Source of the DNA: Heterocephalus glaber
Lineage: Eukaryota > Chordata > Mammalia > Rodentia > Bathyergidae
Reading direction: 5' to 3'
DNA: 64,000 nucleotides
Assembly (NCBI RefSeq): GCF_000247695.1
Contig: NW_004624785.1
Coordinates: 994,653 to 1,058,652 of the forward strand
Positions 1-12,940 of this stretch are shown here, piece by piece (within the stretch, counting starts at the first letter, position 1; every line of letters starts with the position of its first letter). The notes below the pieces were generated by a model, which was given only the letters and a program-made list of their open reading frames with translations, had not been told where the DNA came from and did not search any database. The position numbers and the translations under genes were made by a program.

Positions 1-174
1 TAGCCGGATTAGGGCTGCTAGCCTCTGGCCCAACATGTGACACAGCCCTGTGCACTTGAGACAGACACTGAGGGAAATTCTCGGACATGTGGGAAAGAAG
101 AAAAACTAATGCCTGCTTACATATCAAACTTTGGTGACACCCCAGAAATGCAAATTAGAAAGATAGACTATAAT

Positions 175-250
175 AAAAGAATAACCAATGATGAATGTCA
201 TCATATTGTATACCTAAAATGTACCAATAAACTTAATGAATTAAAAAAGA
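175..250 (+). mobile_element. L1 3'-end fragment
   Basis: The segment containing GTATACCTAAAATGTACCAA and TAAACTTAATG is nearly identical to the 3' end of the longer L1 at 31128-32265 (matching part about 32190-32245), followed by an A-rich tail. This suggests a severely 5'-truncated L1 of the same subfamily. The left border is unclear; sequence further left is not obviously L1. Confidence 0.7.
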
Positions 251-269
251 GTAAGGTAGCTTGTTGTAT

Positions 270-674
270 TGTTATGGGTTGTGTCTAGATGGTCCCCAAA
301 GCCTCATGCAGTCCTAAGTAGCGCTTTTTCAGAGGCAGCTGGATCTAGAGTATGTGATGCTGTAACAGACTGATGGTGCAATGCTAGGTTCAAGGGCACT
401 AAGATTAAGGGTGTGAATGGCACCCACCCTAAGTAGTCTGGATAAGATAAAAGGGACAGAAAGATGCTGTTATGGTTCCTTGTTGCTTCTGCTACCTTCT
501 GCCCACCATGAACTGATTCTTCTCTGCAATCCCTGTCTGCCATGCCACACTGCCTTGGAGCCAGCCAATTATGGACTGAAAGTTCTACAAACCATGAGCT
601 AAATAAAACTTTCCTCTTTTAACTTTGGGTGTCGGGTATTTTGTCTCAGCAATGAGAGAAAAGTAACTAAGACA
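270..674 (+). mobile_element. MaLR-like solo LTR
   Basis: About 405 bp starting TGTTATGG and ending GTAACTAAGACA, giving the TG...CA ends of an LTR. It is clearly related to the second copy at 21827-22252: both share GATGTCCCC/GATGGTCCCC, AGGC(A/T)GCTGGATCTAGAG, an AACTTTGGGTGTC(G/A)GGTATTT block and the same 3' terminus. The start, AATAAA-like signal near 601-606 and closing motif resemble mammalian MaLR LTRs (MLT/MST-type, from memory). No internal retroviral sequence is attached, so it is a solo LTR. I could not see a convincing 5-bp target duplication for this copy. Confidence 0.6.
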
Positions 675-3523
675 ATTTTTGTAAGATAATCCAGACATTA
701 CTGCGCACACAGTGCTGCAAATAAAGTATTTGCTTCTTAAATCAGGCAGACTCCACACCAGCATGGATAGCTTCCCTGGAAACATGGTTTATGAGGCTGT
801 GATTTCAGAATGACCCTTATAAGTATTCACATTTGCAGCTAATAAAAAAAAAAGAAAAGAAAGAAAAAATGCTTCACTCTTGCCAGTGTTTTTCTTTTCC
901 TTTTAGGAAAAAAAAATGAATACAACCTCTTGCAACTCCATTAACAGAGGAGGCTGGCATGCTCTCTAGGACATCCCTACCTTTTGCCAGAAGCTACAAA
1001 TGTATACTCTAAAGTAAACAATGGAAAGGTTACTTAAGGTTAAGCACATTCACACACTTCAGATGGAACAGCCAGGCTCCTAGCTGGGAAGATAATTTAC
1101 ACAGCACGAACCCGGTGCCCTAGTTCTGCTGGGTAGAGGTGTGGGGAGTAGGGTGGGGGAAGAGCTGATGTGTCCCAGCTCTAGTGACTAGGGGTCAACC
1201 AGAGGGCACCTTTGTTTATACCCTACTCTCTTTCTCATTTATCTTCCACTGAGGATTCCCTAGTTGGATTCATGACAGGTTTTGTGACATCATCTGTCAG
1301 CTAATAATAGAAATTCAGTCAGCCACCTGCCAGCAAAGATGGATGGGTTTTTGGTTACAGACTAACTAACTGAAAGTGGAGCTTCCTTGTCCCTCCCTGC
1401 CCCACGTCTCCCAGGTGGCCTTTGAACTCCCTACTCCCTACAGCCTGCAGGGCCACCTGGGTTGGTTGATTCCTAGACTGGAAGTGCTCCACAACTCCCA
1501 CAGGTTCAGTGTGAGGAGATCCTACAGGTGCCTTAGAGATGCAGATTGTGCCCCAAGGCCTAGGTTCCTTTTGATGCACCTGGAGGTCCAGTGTGCCTCT
1601 GCAATGTAACCCTAAAGGTGAAGGATGTCATGTCTCCAGTGATCAACTACATTGAGGTCTGGATCTATAGGAGCCACATCAAATCAAAAGCAGACAAGAG
1701 ACTCATGTCTTGTGGTGCTCTCAGAATATAGCCAAGTGGTTTAGGATTTCAGTTGGTTCAGAGACCATTGGAAAAACATCCAGAATGTTTCTTATGAATC
1801 TTTTTAATTTGCCTGAATGTGCTGGTAAGGAATAAACTATAATTGTATTCTTAGGGGAAAACTTCCAAAAACACTTTTTATGAAAATTAGTTTTTAAAGA
1901 TTATGTAATAAATGAGACTCTGACATGGAAAACAGGAATAATTTATTTTCCTTTTTTGACAATAAAAATGTTTCAGTGACACTTTCCTCAATGATGGTCC
2001 AAGAACAACAGAAGCCACCTGATGTGTGCAAGGGGTGAAAGGTCTGGCTTTGGACTGTGGGAACACCGATGTTTACTACTCACTTTATGGTCTCTGTGAG
2101 GTCTGGAGCACTCTGAAGGGGGCTATCCAGATTGGCCATTGACTTCACAGTCAAGACAGGAGAGTTGCTTCTACTACCTCCTATGTCACAGGAAGGACCA
2201 TGGCTCCATCTGGACCAAGAAGTGCATAAGCAATGCGATCTCCATTGTGACATTAAAATGATAATCCTGCCATAAAGGCAGCAGTTTAGAAAAAGGGGAT
2301 AGGAAAGAGCCATCTATTAGGAGAACAAGGCCTCTGCTTTCTGGAGGATCTGTGCCTCCACAGGGCTTCCTGTACCAGGGCTAAGGCATGCTGCGAGAGC
2401 TATTCTCCGTGCACAACTGCAGACCATTCAGAGACACAAGTTCTTTCCTGGCAAATAAAATACACCCTTAGATCTTTGCAGACATCACCACTTTGGTCCC
2501 TGCATCCCACTGGGTTTTTATTTTGGAAAAATAGTTTCAGAGCTGTTCACAGGCAGCTTCTTTCACTCTGTGAACTGAATATAATGTGTGATTTTAAAAA
2601 TTACATTTCTCAGTTTTTCAGGTACACCCTAAGTGGCAAAGACAGGATCCTGAAGGGTGGGATTAGTTTGGAGGATTTCTCCCTGAACTTGGAATTTACA
2701 GATCTAAAGTTAAGCATATTCACTGCAAGTGCACTTTGGGCATAAATGTATTTACATGAGCCCCTCTGATTCGCAATGGGAGTGTGTTGACTGAGACAGC
2801 AGCTGGAGGAAACTATTAAAAGGGAAACGACTTTTTTTTCTGGTTTCTAGGCATAAACACTTGATCTATCATAAAGGCATTTCCCAACAGGGTCAGTGGC
2901 CAAACAGAGAATGGAGGGATTTACCTGCATTAATTCACCATGAAAAACCAAGGATGATGGCAATTTATTCCTGCCACTAGTATCACAGTTTTCAGGATAT
3001 ATGACATGGTAATTTCTAATTTGAAACCCTAATAGAGAGAACCAAGGCCAGCAGGAGAGCCATAGGAATGACAGGTCTCCAACAGCAAGGTAGAGAGGCA
3101 GAGAGACACTGGCAGCAGCAACTGGCTGTGGAGGTGTGACCTTCATGCCTTGTTCTGGCTCTGGCCTGGACCACAGCTGACTGGCCTGCTGCATTTCAGA
3201 AACAGGCCATAGAGGTCTTTACCATGGCAGTTCACAGAGTTCCCTCAGTGAGTACTTGCTCAGCAGGGGACAAAGAAAATTAAGCCCAAATTTTGTTTCA
3301 TTAAAGTATAAATCTAAGTGTCCCAAGCCGAGAAAGAGCTAGCACAAGCTATGTGTTAGGCCTGTAGGGTGGCACAGTCCAGTTACATAGAATATTCAAA
3401 AATTCTTGTAAAGAAATAAAGGCATATAGCTCAGAATACAAAGTCTAATTTGATTAAATAAGGTAAAGCAAAAGAATAGTGCCTTCAAAATGCTGACTGC
3501 AAATGGTAACATCCCAAATTTTA

Positions 3524-3922
<399 letters not shown>

Positions 3923-4411
3923 CTAGAAAAGAAAAAAAAAAAAGGCAGGATCATTGGTTTGCAGCAAAGTGGCTTGTTTAAAGCCAGGAGACAAAAAAGC
4001 ACTTAATGTCTTAGTTTCCTTTTTTTTCATTTGCCTCTTTTAACTAATGTTCTTTACTCCCACTCAGTAGTGCACAGACAGCATTCACAGTTATAAAATC
4101 ATTAAGGAACCTGCTGATCACTACAGAAAGGCACACTTGCCAGTCAGTGCCAGCTGCATTTCCTAGTGCCTCACAGGCTCTTCCTGAGCTGCTGCTTGAG
4201 CAAATGGACTGATACTCTTGCACATATTCATCCCTACCCGACCCCCGCAATTAAGAAAAAGAGTGTTTAAAACTAATTTAAAGAGCAGTGACTGCACTGT
4301 TTTGCAATTTAAGTGTTCGAGCACTGATATAAAAATAATGCTTCCTCCTACCAGCTCCTATAGGTAGCCTATAATACTGGCTTTGTCCTTCTGTCATCCT
4401 CTCCCCTAGAA

Positions 4412-4592
4412 CAGTGGTGGCGAACCTATGGCACATGTGCCGCAGCGGGCTATTTGTATCATTGAAAGCTCTAAAGGCTTCACTGCTCTAGAGGCTTCTT
4501 GTGACATGGGCAAAGTTGGCACTGGGGCAAAGGTAGATGAGGCTTCTTCACCAAATGCCACCAACTTAAAATGCCAACACAGTGCCATCACT
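4412..4592. mobile_element. hAT-like miniature element, copy 1
   Basis: Begins CAGTGGTGGCGAACCTATGG and shares GGTGGCGAACCTAT and ATTGAAAGCTCTAAA with the 81-bp copy at 35810-35890. The proposed right end, GTGCCATCACT, is a rough inverted match to the left end. Flanking octamers CCCTAGAA (4404-4411) and CCCTGCAG (4593-4600) agree at only five of eight positions, so the right border is tentative. The CAG-starting inverted terminus and 8-bp site are typical of hAT transposons. No transposase is encoded. Confidence 0.55.
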
Positions 4593-6369
4593 CCCTGCAG
4601 GGTCTGTTTCTCCATCGGCTCAGCAGCCAGGGCAGGGGCACATCTTTATTTTGTGTGTGTTGTGTAGGATTATCCAGTGTCTGATTCCACTCAGGGTGGA
4701 GATACCACCATTGTAAAGGAGAAGAAGTAAAGAGGCGAGAGAGATCCAGAGATGTTACATAAAGATTTGGGACATTATTTCAGCTTCCTACTTGGGAACA
4801 GGTTATGAGAGGTTAAACACATGAATGAAACATGAAGACGTGCAAATAACTTGGGGAAGGTTGTGCCTTTTGATGTCTCTTCTGTTGCGTGGTGATTAAA
4901 GAGACAGTGATTTTTTATGAAATACTGATGTTCTGGATTCAAACTTTCTCAAAAAGCTCTTTAACCTCATTTACTTAGACCAAATGATGGATACTAAACA
5001 AATCATAGAATGCTCAGGGACCTATCTCTTTTGGCTCTTAATACAAAGCTGCAGAGTATGCCTCAGAAATCGTAAGCATGCTGCTTGGGACACCCTGAGA
5101 AGCAAGTCTTTGAACTCATCTGTATATAGGTGCAGCATCTGTTTCCAAGTACATCTAACGACCCTTCGGTAAAAAGTGAAATGGGACATGTGTGATACCG
5201 CCTCCCATGCTCCCCAGCTATATGCAACACAGACACATTTTTCTCTGCAGACTTGACTTGGTGATACACACTGCTGGGGCAGTCAAGTAAGGTAGCCAGA
5301 TAACAGCTACACTACACTGGACTGATGGGCGACATCCAACTGTGTTACAGTTAGTCTTAATTTTAAAGTCTCTGTCACAAGAGTAGGTACAGGGGAGTCC
5401 AAGGGCAGAGGGAGAAGGTTTGAGGTCCAGGTATGGGTTGAAGGTATGTCTGGGTCACGTCCTTTGCTGACAACCACTCACATGGTGGGCTGTGTCACAA
5501 AATTTGACATCTGATTATGCAGGGCACTGAAGCTAGTTTAAGATAAAGGCCTCAGTTCTCCCATGGGATGTTTAGTACCTAAGTGAAGGGCTCAAAAATC
5601 CCCCCTATAAACCCTGGAAGTGCAGCACTGAGATATGGCAGACCCTCAGTGATATTTGTGGATGAGAGGACTCCTGACTAGTCAGTGACCCCTGTAACCT
5701 TGGTGGGGTACCAGGTACCTAATTCTGCCTATTAAACAACTAGGGACCCAGACTGCTCTATTTCTTCAATGTGGGTTGGGAGCCAGGTGGACAGCTTTAG
5801 AAAGCTGCCCAGGTGATTCTTACACACAGCTAGTATGGAGAACTACTGGGAGATGGGAAAGACCTGGTCCAGGTACAGAGTGTGCCTGGGCCACTACACT
5901 ATTGTACTTCATCAAGAATCTCCCTATTTATTCTTTAGGTACCCTGTCGGTATACAAAAAGTAAAGACCACAGTAAGGTACAGTGGACTGTTTCTATGAT
6001 GAGACACATCCACACTAACTACACTCCTTACTAAAAAATAGTGGGGCTAGGGTGAGCAAAGTGGCATGCGTAGGGCATGAACTTTGGGGGATACTCAGTC
6101 TGAGAGCTATGCGAGTACCAGCGGGCACATGCACCATCCATAATCTGTATGTGGGTGTCTCTCCTGCCCCTCTGACTCTGGGCCTAGCCTTGCTGAAAAT
6201 AAGAGCATGGGTCTCCTCACTGCCCAGAGATTGTGGACCCATCTTTACTAGTGTGATTTAACTTCGTTAGTAAGTTGTTCTGGATAGAAGGAAATATCGA
6301 ATTTGATTTACATATGATCCAGATAATTCATTCATTCGCAAAATATTTCTGCTCTCTATGAACTCACAG

Positions 6370-6525
6370 CAGATTCCAGAGAATTCTAGAGCTGGCAAGA
6401 CACCTAAAGAAAAATCTAGTCTAACTGTCCGATTTTTCAGGTAAGGAAAATGAGGTCCAAATAAATGACCTGTTGAGGTAACACTGGAGTTGGTAGCAGA
6501 GCCAGGGTTCCCAACTCTTTCTCCT
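6370..6525 (-). repeat. MIR-like ancient SINE relic
   Basis: AGAATTCTAGAGCTGGCAAG, then TTTTTCAGGTAAGGAAAATGAGG, AAATGACCTGTTGAGG and GGTAGCAGAGCCAGGG, follow the order of the antisense MIR-type consensus (fraction below threshold, gapped). Heavily diverged. The exact subfamily is not assignable by eye. Confidence 0.5.
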
Positions 6526-6671
6526 TCCAGCACGTACATACAGGGCCAAGGAAGGTGACTTGCCACAGGCTTTGCTTTTCCTTTGTGAGAAAAAAAACTG
6601 ATTCCACATATTACAAAACCAAACCAAACCAAATCTGCTATAAGGGCCTATCTGTAATGCCTCCTGCTTCA

Positions 6672-6998
<327 letters not shown>

Positions 6999-7472
6999 CT
7001 ACTGCTATCACACAACAATTAGGAATGAAGGCTACTAGTTCAGGCACAAACTATACATTTTCTTCATTAAGAATTTACTTTTAACTTATTAAAAAGGGTT
7101 CAAACTCCCCCTTTTAGACACTTAAAAAACTAAACCAAAATAAAACCCTTTTTAACTTTGATATAAGCATTGAATCCCAGAAGGCAAAATTCCAATTAAG
7201 TCTTGTGTAATTTTTAAAAATAAAAGGGTGCTAACTCAGAGAATGGTCAAAGTGAATTAAAAACTTCACATGTAATATCATAGAGCTCCCAAATTAAATG
7301 CACTCCTAATTTTTCTTGTCAAAACAAGAATAGCTAATGTATGTCATGAAAACTCTAAATTATACGGAGGAGCAAACATACCGTGTTTGCTGAAAAATAT
7401 CAAGTGGGTTGCAAGGCAGAGCAACCATGGTATGACTCCAAGCTTGCTGGAGAGCTATATAAATAAATGGCT

Positions 7473-7579
7473 AGGGCCGGGGATTTAGCTCAGTGGTTCC
7501 ATCTCTTGCCTCGAAAGCGCAAGGACCTGAGTTCGATCCCTGGTACCACCCCCCCCCAAAAAAACCCCAAAAAAAACAA
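7473..7579 (+). mobile_element. ID-type (tRNA-Ala-derived) SINE
   Basis: Contains the pol III A box ATTTAGCTCAGTGG and B box GAGTTCGATCC, with CCTCGAAAGCGCAAGG between them, and ends GGTACCACC followed by a C/A-rich tail. It is flanked by a perfect 14-bp target duplication ATAAATAAATGGCT at 7459-7472 and 7580-7593, indicating a recent insertion. Confidence 0.93.
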
Positions 7580-8117
7580 ATAAATAAATGGCTGGCCAAA
7601 GCTTTGGCACTTGATAACTACCTTTCATTACTCAAAATGTCCTACACTTCTCTGTCAGAGTAAGGTACTGTTAGATAATCATTGTAATAGATTTCTCAAC
7701 ATATTACTTTAGATTCCATGCTCAAATTATTTATTGACCACATCCTCAGCACATCTATGTATAAATATCTACATTTATTTTTATGTATATGTGTTGATGT
7801 TCTCCTGTGGCTTATACTCTAACTCTTGGTCTTTTAGTATATGATTATACTTGATAGTAAAATACCACCTGAGCCTAACCCCTGGATTATGTCATTTCCA
7901 CACGTAACACAGCTCTAAACAGACCAACTGTATTTCTTCCCTATCTTTTATATCTCTATCTTTGTAATAGTATGTATGTATTTGTAATATTTGTAATACC
8001 AAGGTTATTGTGCAAAATCACTGCTAAACTCTCAATAAAGATTTCTCCAAAACAAGAATTTCATTTTTTAATGCATATTTACTAGGCTGTCACTGGCAAT
8101 GTAGAGCCATTATTTTA

Positions 8118-8217
8118 TTTTATTTTATTTTTGGGGGGGGAGGGTACTGGGGATCAAACTTGAGTCCTTGCGCTTGTGCAGCAGGCAGTGAAACCACTGA
8201 GCTAAATCCCCGGCCCC
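8118..8217 (-). mobile_element. ID-type SINE
   Basis: Reverse-oriented copy: the B box complement and GAGCTAAATCCCCGGCCCC are visible, and the (TTTTA)n block at its left is the complement of the tail. Flanked by TAGAGCCATTATTTTA (8102-8117) and TAGAGCCACTATTTTA (8218-8233), 15 of 16 matching. It carries the CTGCACAAGCGCAAGG variant of the middle region. Confidence 0.93.
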
Positions 8218-9559
8218 TAGAGCCACTATTTTAAACAGAGCTCTTGTTAAGTTTTCCCTTTTCTTTTTCTTAATTTAGCATGATATAGTTTAAAACATAC
8301 TTTTCAACTCCAAGGTGTTTAGTAACATGATGGCCTTTGAAGTTAGATGTTACCTTGTCTCAAAGTGGCCCCTAGTAAAAGTCAGGCCCTAAGAAAGGAC
8401 ACCTGAAGGTACAGATCTCAGAGCTTGTGGAGTGGCCACTTTCCCTCTAATATACCATGCTCCAAAACCATTTTAGCCAAATATTACGCCTCTGGGATTA
8501 GAATCACTAAGGCATAAAATCTGTATATAAGAGATTAAAAAATGGTTGATACAGTTGGTATAAATAAAAAATGAGGAATGTTAAAAAATAGTATCTTTTA
8601 GAACTAAGTTTGGTATTAGGGTTAAACTTCAAGTCACACAGAAATTACTTTAGATAAAAATGTAAAAAAATTCTATCTGTGCTTATATATAATATATACA
8701 TTCAGGGTATGTAAAAATTATACATCCAAATGATACGCCTTTAAAACTCATGTTCCATACTCTTACACCCAAGGATTATTTAAGTAGAAAAGGAAGCTAA
8801 ACATCAACACCAGATTCCTATATTGTAGCACTGCATCTTTAACAGTAGGGTAATTATCAGGTAAATGCCAGTATTGAATTGTCTTTTGGGGAGGTACACT
8901 AAAAAAAGGGGGGAAGAGGCATGTGTTTTTCAAACATGAAAATCTGAAATAGACACACGAGGGAAAAACATTATCTTCACCAACCAGTTAAACAAAAAAT
9001 GTCCTCTTTCAATTCACTTATGAATAACTAAGAGACAGAGTTTGAGATTCTATTTAAGGATAAGAGGAATAAAAACAATAATTTCAATTTAAAATTATTC
9101 CAACTAGCTTTTCCAATATACTGAGTGTAATATCCATCCATCATTTCTGGCCTGGTCCTCTCTAAACTAAAGCTGGGGAATGGTTCTGGATGAATAGTTA
9201 GTCATGAACAGAGGAATGGGGTGAAGAAATGCTTGCTCCTGCTTTTGAAAGGAGAAAATTCTTACAACTGAAACAGGCCTATGATAATGATTTACTTGGC
9301 TTGTCTATCTATAGCTTAACTTTTCTTGTCTTTATTAACTTGTACTATCTCAATTCTCCTAAAATTATAGGAATAAAATGAAGATAATAGTTTTCCTTTG
9401 AATAATTTTAAGATCTTCCATGAAGCATTTTTTATGCACTGTAATGTAGAAAAATACCTTTGCCTCTAATGGAAGTAGTCAGGCTTCTGTTCAAGCCCTG
9501 CAAAACCCTGGCCTAAGTCTTAAGCCACCACTGCACCTTTTCTTTCCTTTGCAGTACTT

Positions 9560-9720
9560 TATTACAGTGTGTAAAACTATGTTTTGCATGTGGTTATTTG
9601 TCTGACATTCACTCTTTCTACTAAACTTGAAGTTCCTTCTTGTTCTGAAGTGCCCACACTTAGCACGGTGTCCTGTACTGATGGCCCTCCATAGGTATTT
9701 GTTCTACCAATGCCCAAATA
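9560..9720 (+). repeat. L2 3'-end relic
   Basis: Reading CACTCTTTCTACTAAACTTG, then GAAGTGCCCACACTTAGCAC and GGTATTTGTTCTACCAATG follows the L2 3' end (ACTAGAATGTAAGCTCC... AGCACAGTGCCTGG... AATATTTGTTGAATG type), strongly diverged. Supports only an ancient eutherian repeat. Confidence 0.5.
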
Positions 9721-11098
9721 GACGAAACAGGACTGACACGTCTGGCAGCATTCAAATACGAACCAACAGCTGGTTCAAAACTCCTACATGCAGTATGTCA
9801 AAGAGCAAGGTGAATGTGGAGGCAATCAGTAAGACTGCAGGCTGAGAAAGGGTCTGATTATTGTTAGCATCTGACACCTTCAGCCCCAGGCCCAAGGTTT
9901 GCTCAGGAGCCAAATTACTACCATTCAGGACTTAGGTGTCTGAACATAGAAAAAGAACATGAGGAGACTCTGTAGATAAAGAGCACCTATATCAACACTC
10001 CTCTCTGACTGGGCTCAACTCATCCCTTACCTGTCCTTAGACAGTAGCCAGGAGGGATCATCTAGATGAAGGTCTTTACCCACTGAAAAACAGGCAAGGA
10101 CACTAACTCTCAGAGAGACTGGGTAACGAAAGACTACCTAGTGTTGCTTCAACATTGTAAAAACTGTGTCCGACTGTTCTGAAACTCTTATGGAGTCAGA
10201 AAAAGACTGGAAAATGCTAAAAAATTTCAGCAAGACAGTCTTATGAAGCCATAAATGTTTTCCTTGCATATATTTTAATTAAGCCTAAAATAAATTTTCT
10301 CAAGCCTCTTAGGCAGATTTACATTTTTGCAATCTTTACCATATGCTTGGTAATATGTATATGTACATGTGTATGTGTATGGACAAATATTTATTTTTAT
10401 TTTAGAATGTTTTGTAACAAAACAATATTGGTCTATAACTCCCTGTCAAAGCACCAGCAGCTTTTTTATTTTGACCATTTCAGGCATGCTGTTAGAAAGG
10501 CTTTATTAAGGACACTATTAAGAGCAATTTCAAGCACAAATGGCAGTGGTACCTCAGAAAGAACAAGTATTTCTGAATTGCATGTATTTTCAGTGATCTG
10601 ATAGCAGAGATGATATTAAGTCTTTCATTACACTCTCCTTTGTCCCCTTCCTGAATTACCAACTCATTAAAGGAAAAAAGTGGCCATTTTTGTAACATAT
10701 AGCAAGAGTTTAACATCTTCTACTTTGGCATACCCAGCTTTTCTTGTCCTTATCTAACACTGGAGCCATAAGTTTGCTTGTAAAATCTCAAATAAAAAAC
10801 AATTATGGTTCAGGAAGTGATAATGTATGTAGAAATACTTTAAAAATTAATAGGCAACTTCAAGTGTAATTGTATTATAATCAAAATGGGGTCAACAATT
10901 TGGTTTTCTATTCTTTTATATTTAAGTACAAAGTAGTTTCTGACAAGAATTTTCTACAGGACTCAGTGGAGACAATCTGACTAGTAAGTTACAGTATATA
11001 TCTCAGTGATTCTTTATATTTCTGAGACCAGCAAGATGAAAATTTAAACGTATAACATGATCTAGTAGCAGTTTTTGTTTTTAATGAGTAATCATTCT

Positions 11099-11186
11099 TT
11101 TATTTTTATTTTTTTTGGTACGGGGATTGAACTTGGGACCTTCCACTTGTGAAGTAGGCGGAACCACTGAGCTAAATCCCCGGCCC
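11099..11186 (-). mobile_element. ID-type SINE
   Basis: Reverse-oriented copy with GGTACGGGGATTGAACTTGG and GAGCTAAATCCCCGGCCC. Approximate duplications AATGAGTAATCATTCTT and AATAAGTATCATTCTT flank it. Confidence 0.9.
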
Positions 11187-12170
11187 TAATAAGTATCATT
11201 CTTAATTATCATCTTAAATTTTAAAGATTATTATTTTCCATCTCTGAAGTTTTGCCTCAGCCAATACACAAATGTTTTTGGAAAGCTATTTGATGTCTAC
11301 ATGTTCACTTAAGAGGAGTACTGATTGAAAATGCTTTTTCCTATTACAAAGTGAAAGAAAAAAAACAAAACAAAAAGGGTGGGTTATGGGAAAAATTTCA
11401 TGTAATATTGGCTGCCTTCTGAGACTCAAAGCAAATAACACAAAGAAATCCAAAGGAAGGGGTCTGGTTCTCCCTTCCCTTTAGCTCTGCTTCAGCCAGT
11501 GTGGCAAACTTGAAATACATCTACAGGGAAGGTGAGAACACAGAGCACCTTTCCTTCCTCTGAAAAGGAAAGGGGCTGGTTACACCAAAGCTCCATGTGA
11601 ATTTCACAAACATTTATTAGAACAAGCAATTCTTCAAACCCCCAAGCTCTTTCTGTTTAACCCAGTGAATGGATAATTAATAGCAGCCTTCTTTTGGATT
11701 TTGACTAGATTGCCAGATTTGGCACAGCGAGGGTCTTCTTCCCTCCAACTCACTTTGCCTGAGCTATACTCTTCAATATATCGTCTTACAAAAATTAACA
11801 TGTTAATTAAGCCTCCTTGGCAACTAACTGCATGTTAAATTTTTTTAAAAGATCTTTTGGTTCCCCATATGAATATAAAATAAAGGTTACAACAGCACAT
11901 TACTCATTTTTTTTTTAATGGCACAGAATTAATTTCTTTAGTAGGAAAATAAAGGCCCAACTCTAAGGTCAGAAGAACATTAAGGTTTAAAGATTTCCGT
12001 GATATGTATATTACCATTTCTGTCATTTAGATATCATATATCAATCAACACTTTTTTCAAGATTACCAGCAGTCTTGTGCAAAACACCAGTTTTGTTTTC
12101 AACTGACTCCAATGTAGCTATATACTATTAATCTAAAAATTTACATGCACTAATAATTCTACAACTTCAT

Positions 12171-12246
12171 TTTTTTGGTACCGGGAATTGAACTCAGGAC
12201 CTTGCGCTTACCAGGCAGGCGCAGCACCATTGAGCTAAATCCCCGG
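12171..12246 (-). mobile_element. ID-type SINE
   Basis: Reverse-oriented copy with GGTACCGGGAATTGAACTCA, GCGCTTACCAGGCAGG and GAGCTAAATCCCCGG. Flanked by CTACAACTTCAT and CTACCACTTCAT. It lies about 535 bp from the 53-codon exon donor. Confidence 0.92.
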
Positions 12247-12781
12247 CTACCACTTCATTGTTAATTTCAGACATATGATCCAAAAACAAAACAGGCTGAT
12301 GTTATGCTAAACCATATCCAGATTTTGTAATATTTATACATCTGTTTTAGGCAAGCAGTTTAAAATAAGATGTTTTGGATGGAACAGCCCATGACAAACA
12401 AGTCTGGGGACAAATGCGTCACTTAGTACATGACTACTATTAGTTCCCATGTAATCAGAGAAGTAAATTGTTTGAAGGACCCTCCGTGAATGCACATCTC
12501 TGTGTGGAGGAATTAGGGCCCAGCATCAGAAATGCACCTTGGTACAGAAGTCCTTCTTCGTCATAGAGCAGCTGTCATTACTAGAAATCAACTTCTACAA
12601 TTCAAACTCTACTCATTTTATTACTAATGCAATTATTGACAAAGAAAACCTTTTCATGGATTAATAATGAAGAAAAAGTATTATAAAACAAATCAACAAG
12701 CAAGCATTAAAGTAGAATTAATTATCCAAAAACCCCCAGAAAAACAAAAAAGTAAAAAAACAAACAACCAGAGCCACTTAC

Positions 12782-12940
12782 AGGGCTTGATGGAGTCTTT
12801 GGCCAGCCTGGGCTGCTAATGCTATCGCTCTCATCTCCATGAAAGGAGGAGATGCTAGCAGAGCTGGGGGACATTGGGGAAGGGACTGGCAGGTTGCCTG
12901 GGGTTGGGGGCTGAGAAATACCCTGAGAGCTGTAGCTATC
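12782..12940 (-). CDS. ARID1B: ARID1B 53-codon exon rich in SP/TP sites, absent from ARID1A
   Basis: A 159-bp exon with a long T-rich tract ending CTACCACAG and a consensus donor GTAAGT. Both borders are phase 0, so it is a clean 53-codon cassette. It encodes [20 protein letters not shown], then [20 protein letters not shown] and [13 protein letters not shown]. It holds six Ser/Thr-Pro dipeptides (TP, SP, SP, SP, TP, SP), potential sites for proline-directed kinases, plus an acidic HGDESDS patch. Removing it would join ESKSK to KSSSSTTT, which is the arrangement I recall in the paralogue ARID1A. That makes it a candidate alternatively spliced, paralogue-specific insert directly in front of the ARID domain. 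Its inclusion in transcripts of this species cannot be judged from genomic sequence. Confidence 0.94.

Noticed and set aside
7473..7579. tRNA-like sequence with A and B boxes
   Set aside because: It is a tRNA-Ala-derived SINE with an A-rich tail and target duplication, one of many copies, and does not form a complete tRNA cloverleaf with acceptor stem.
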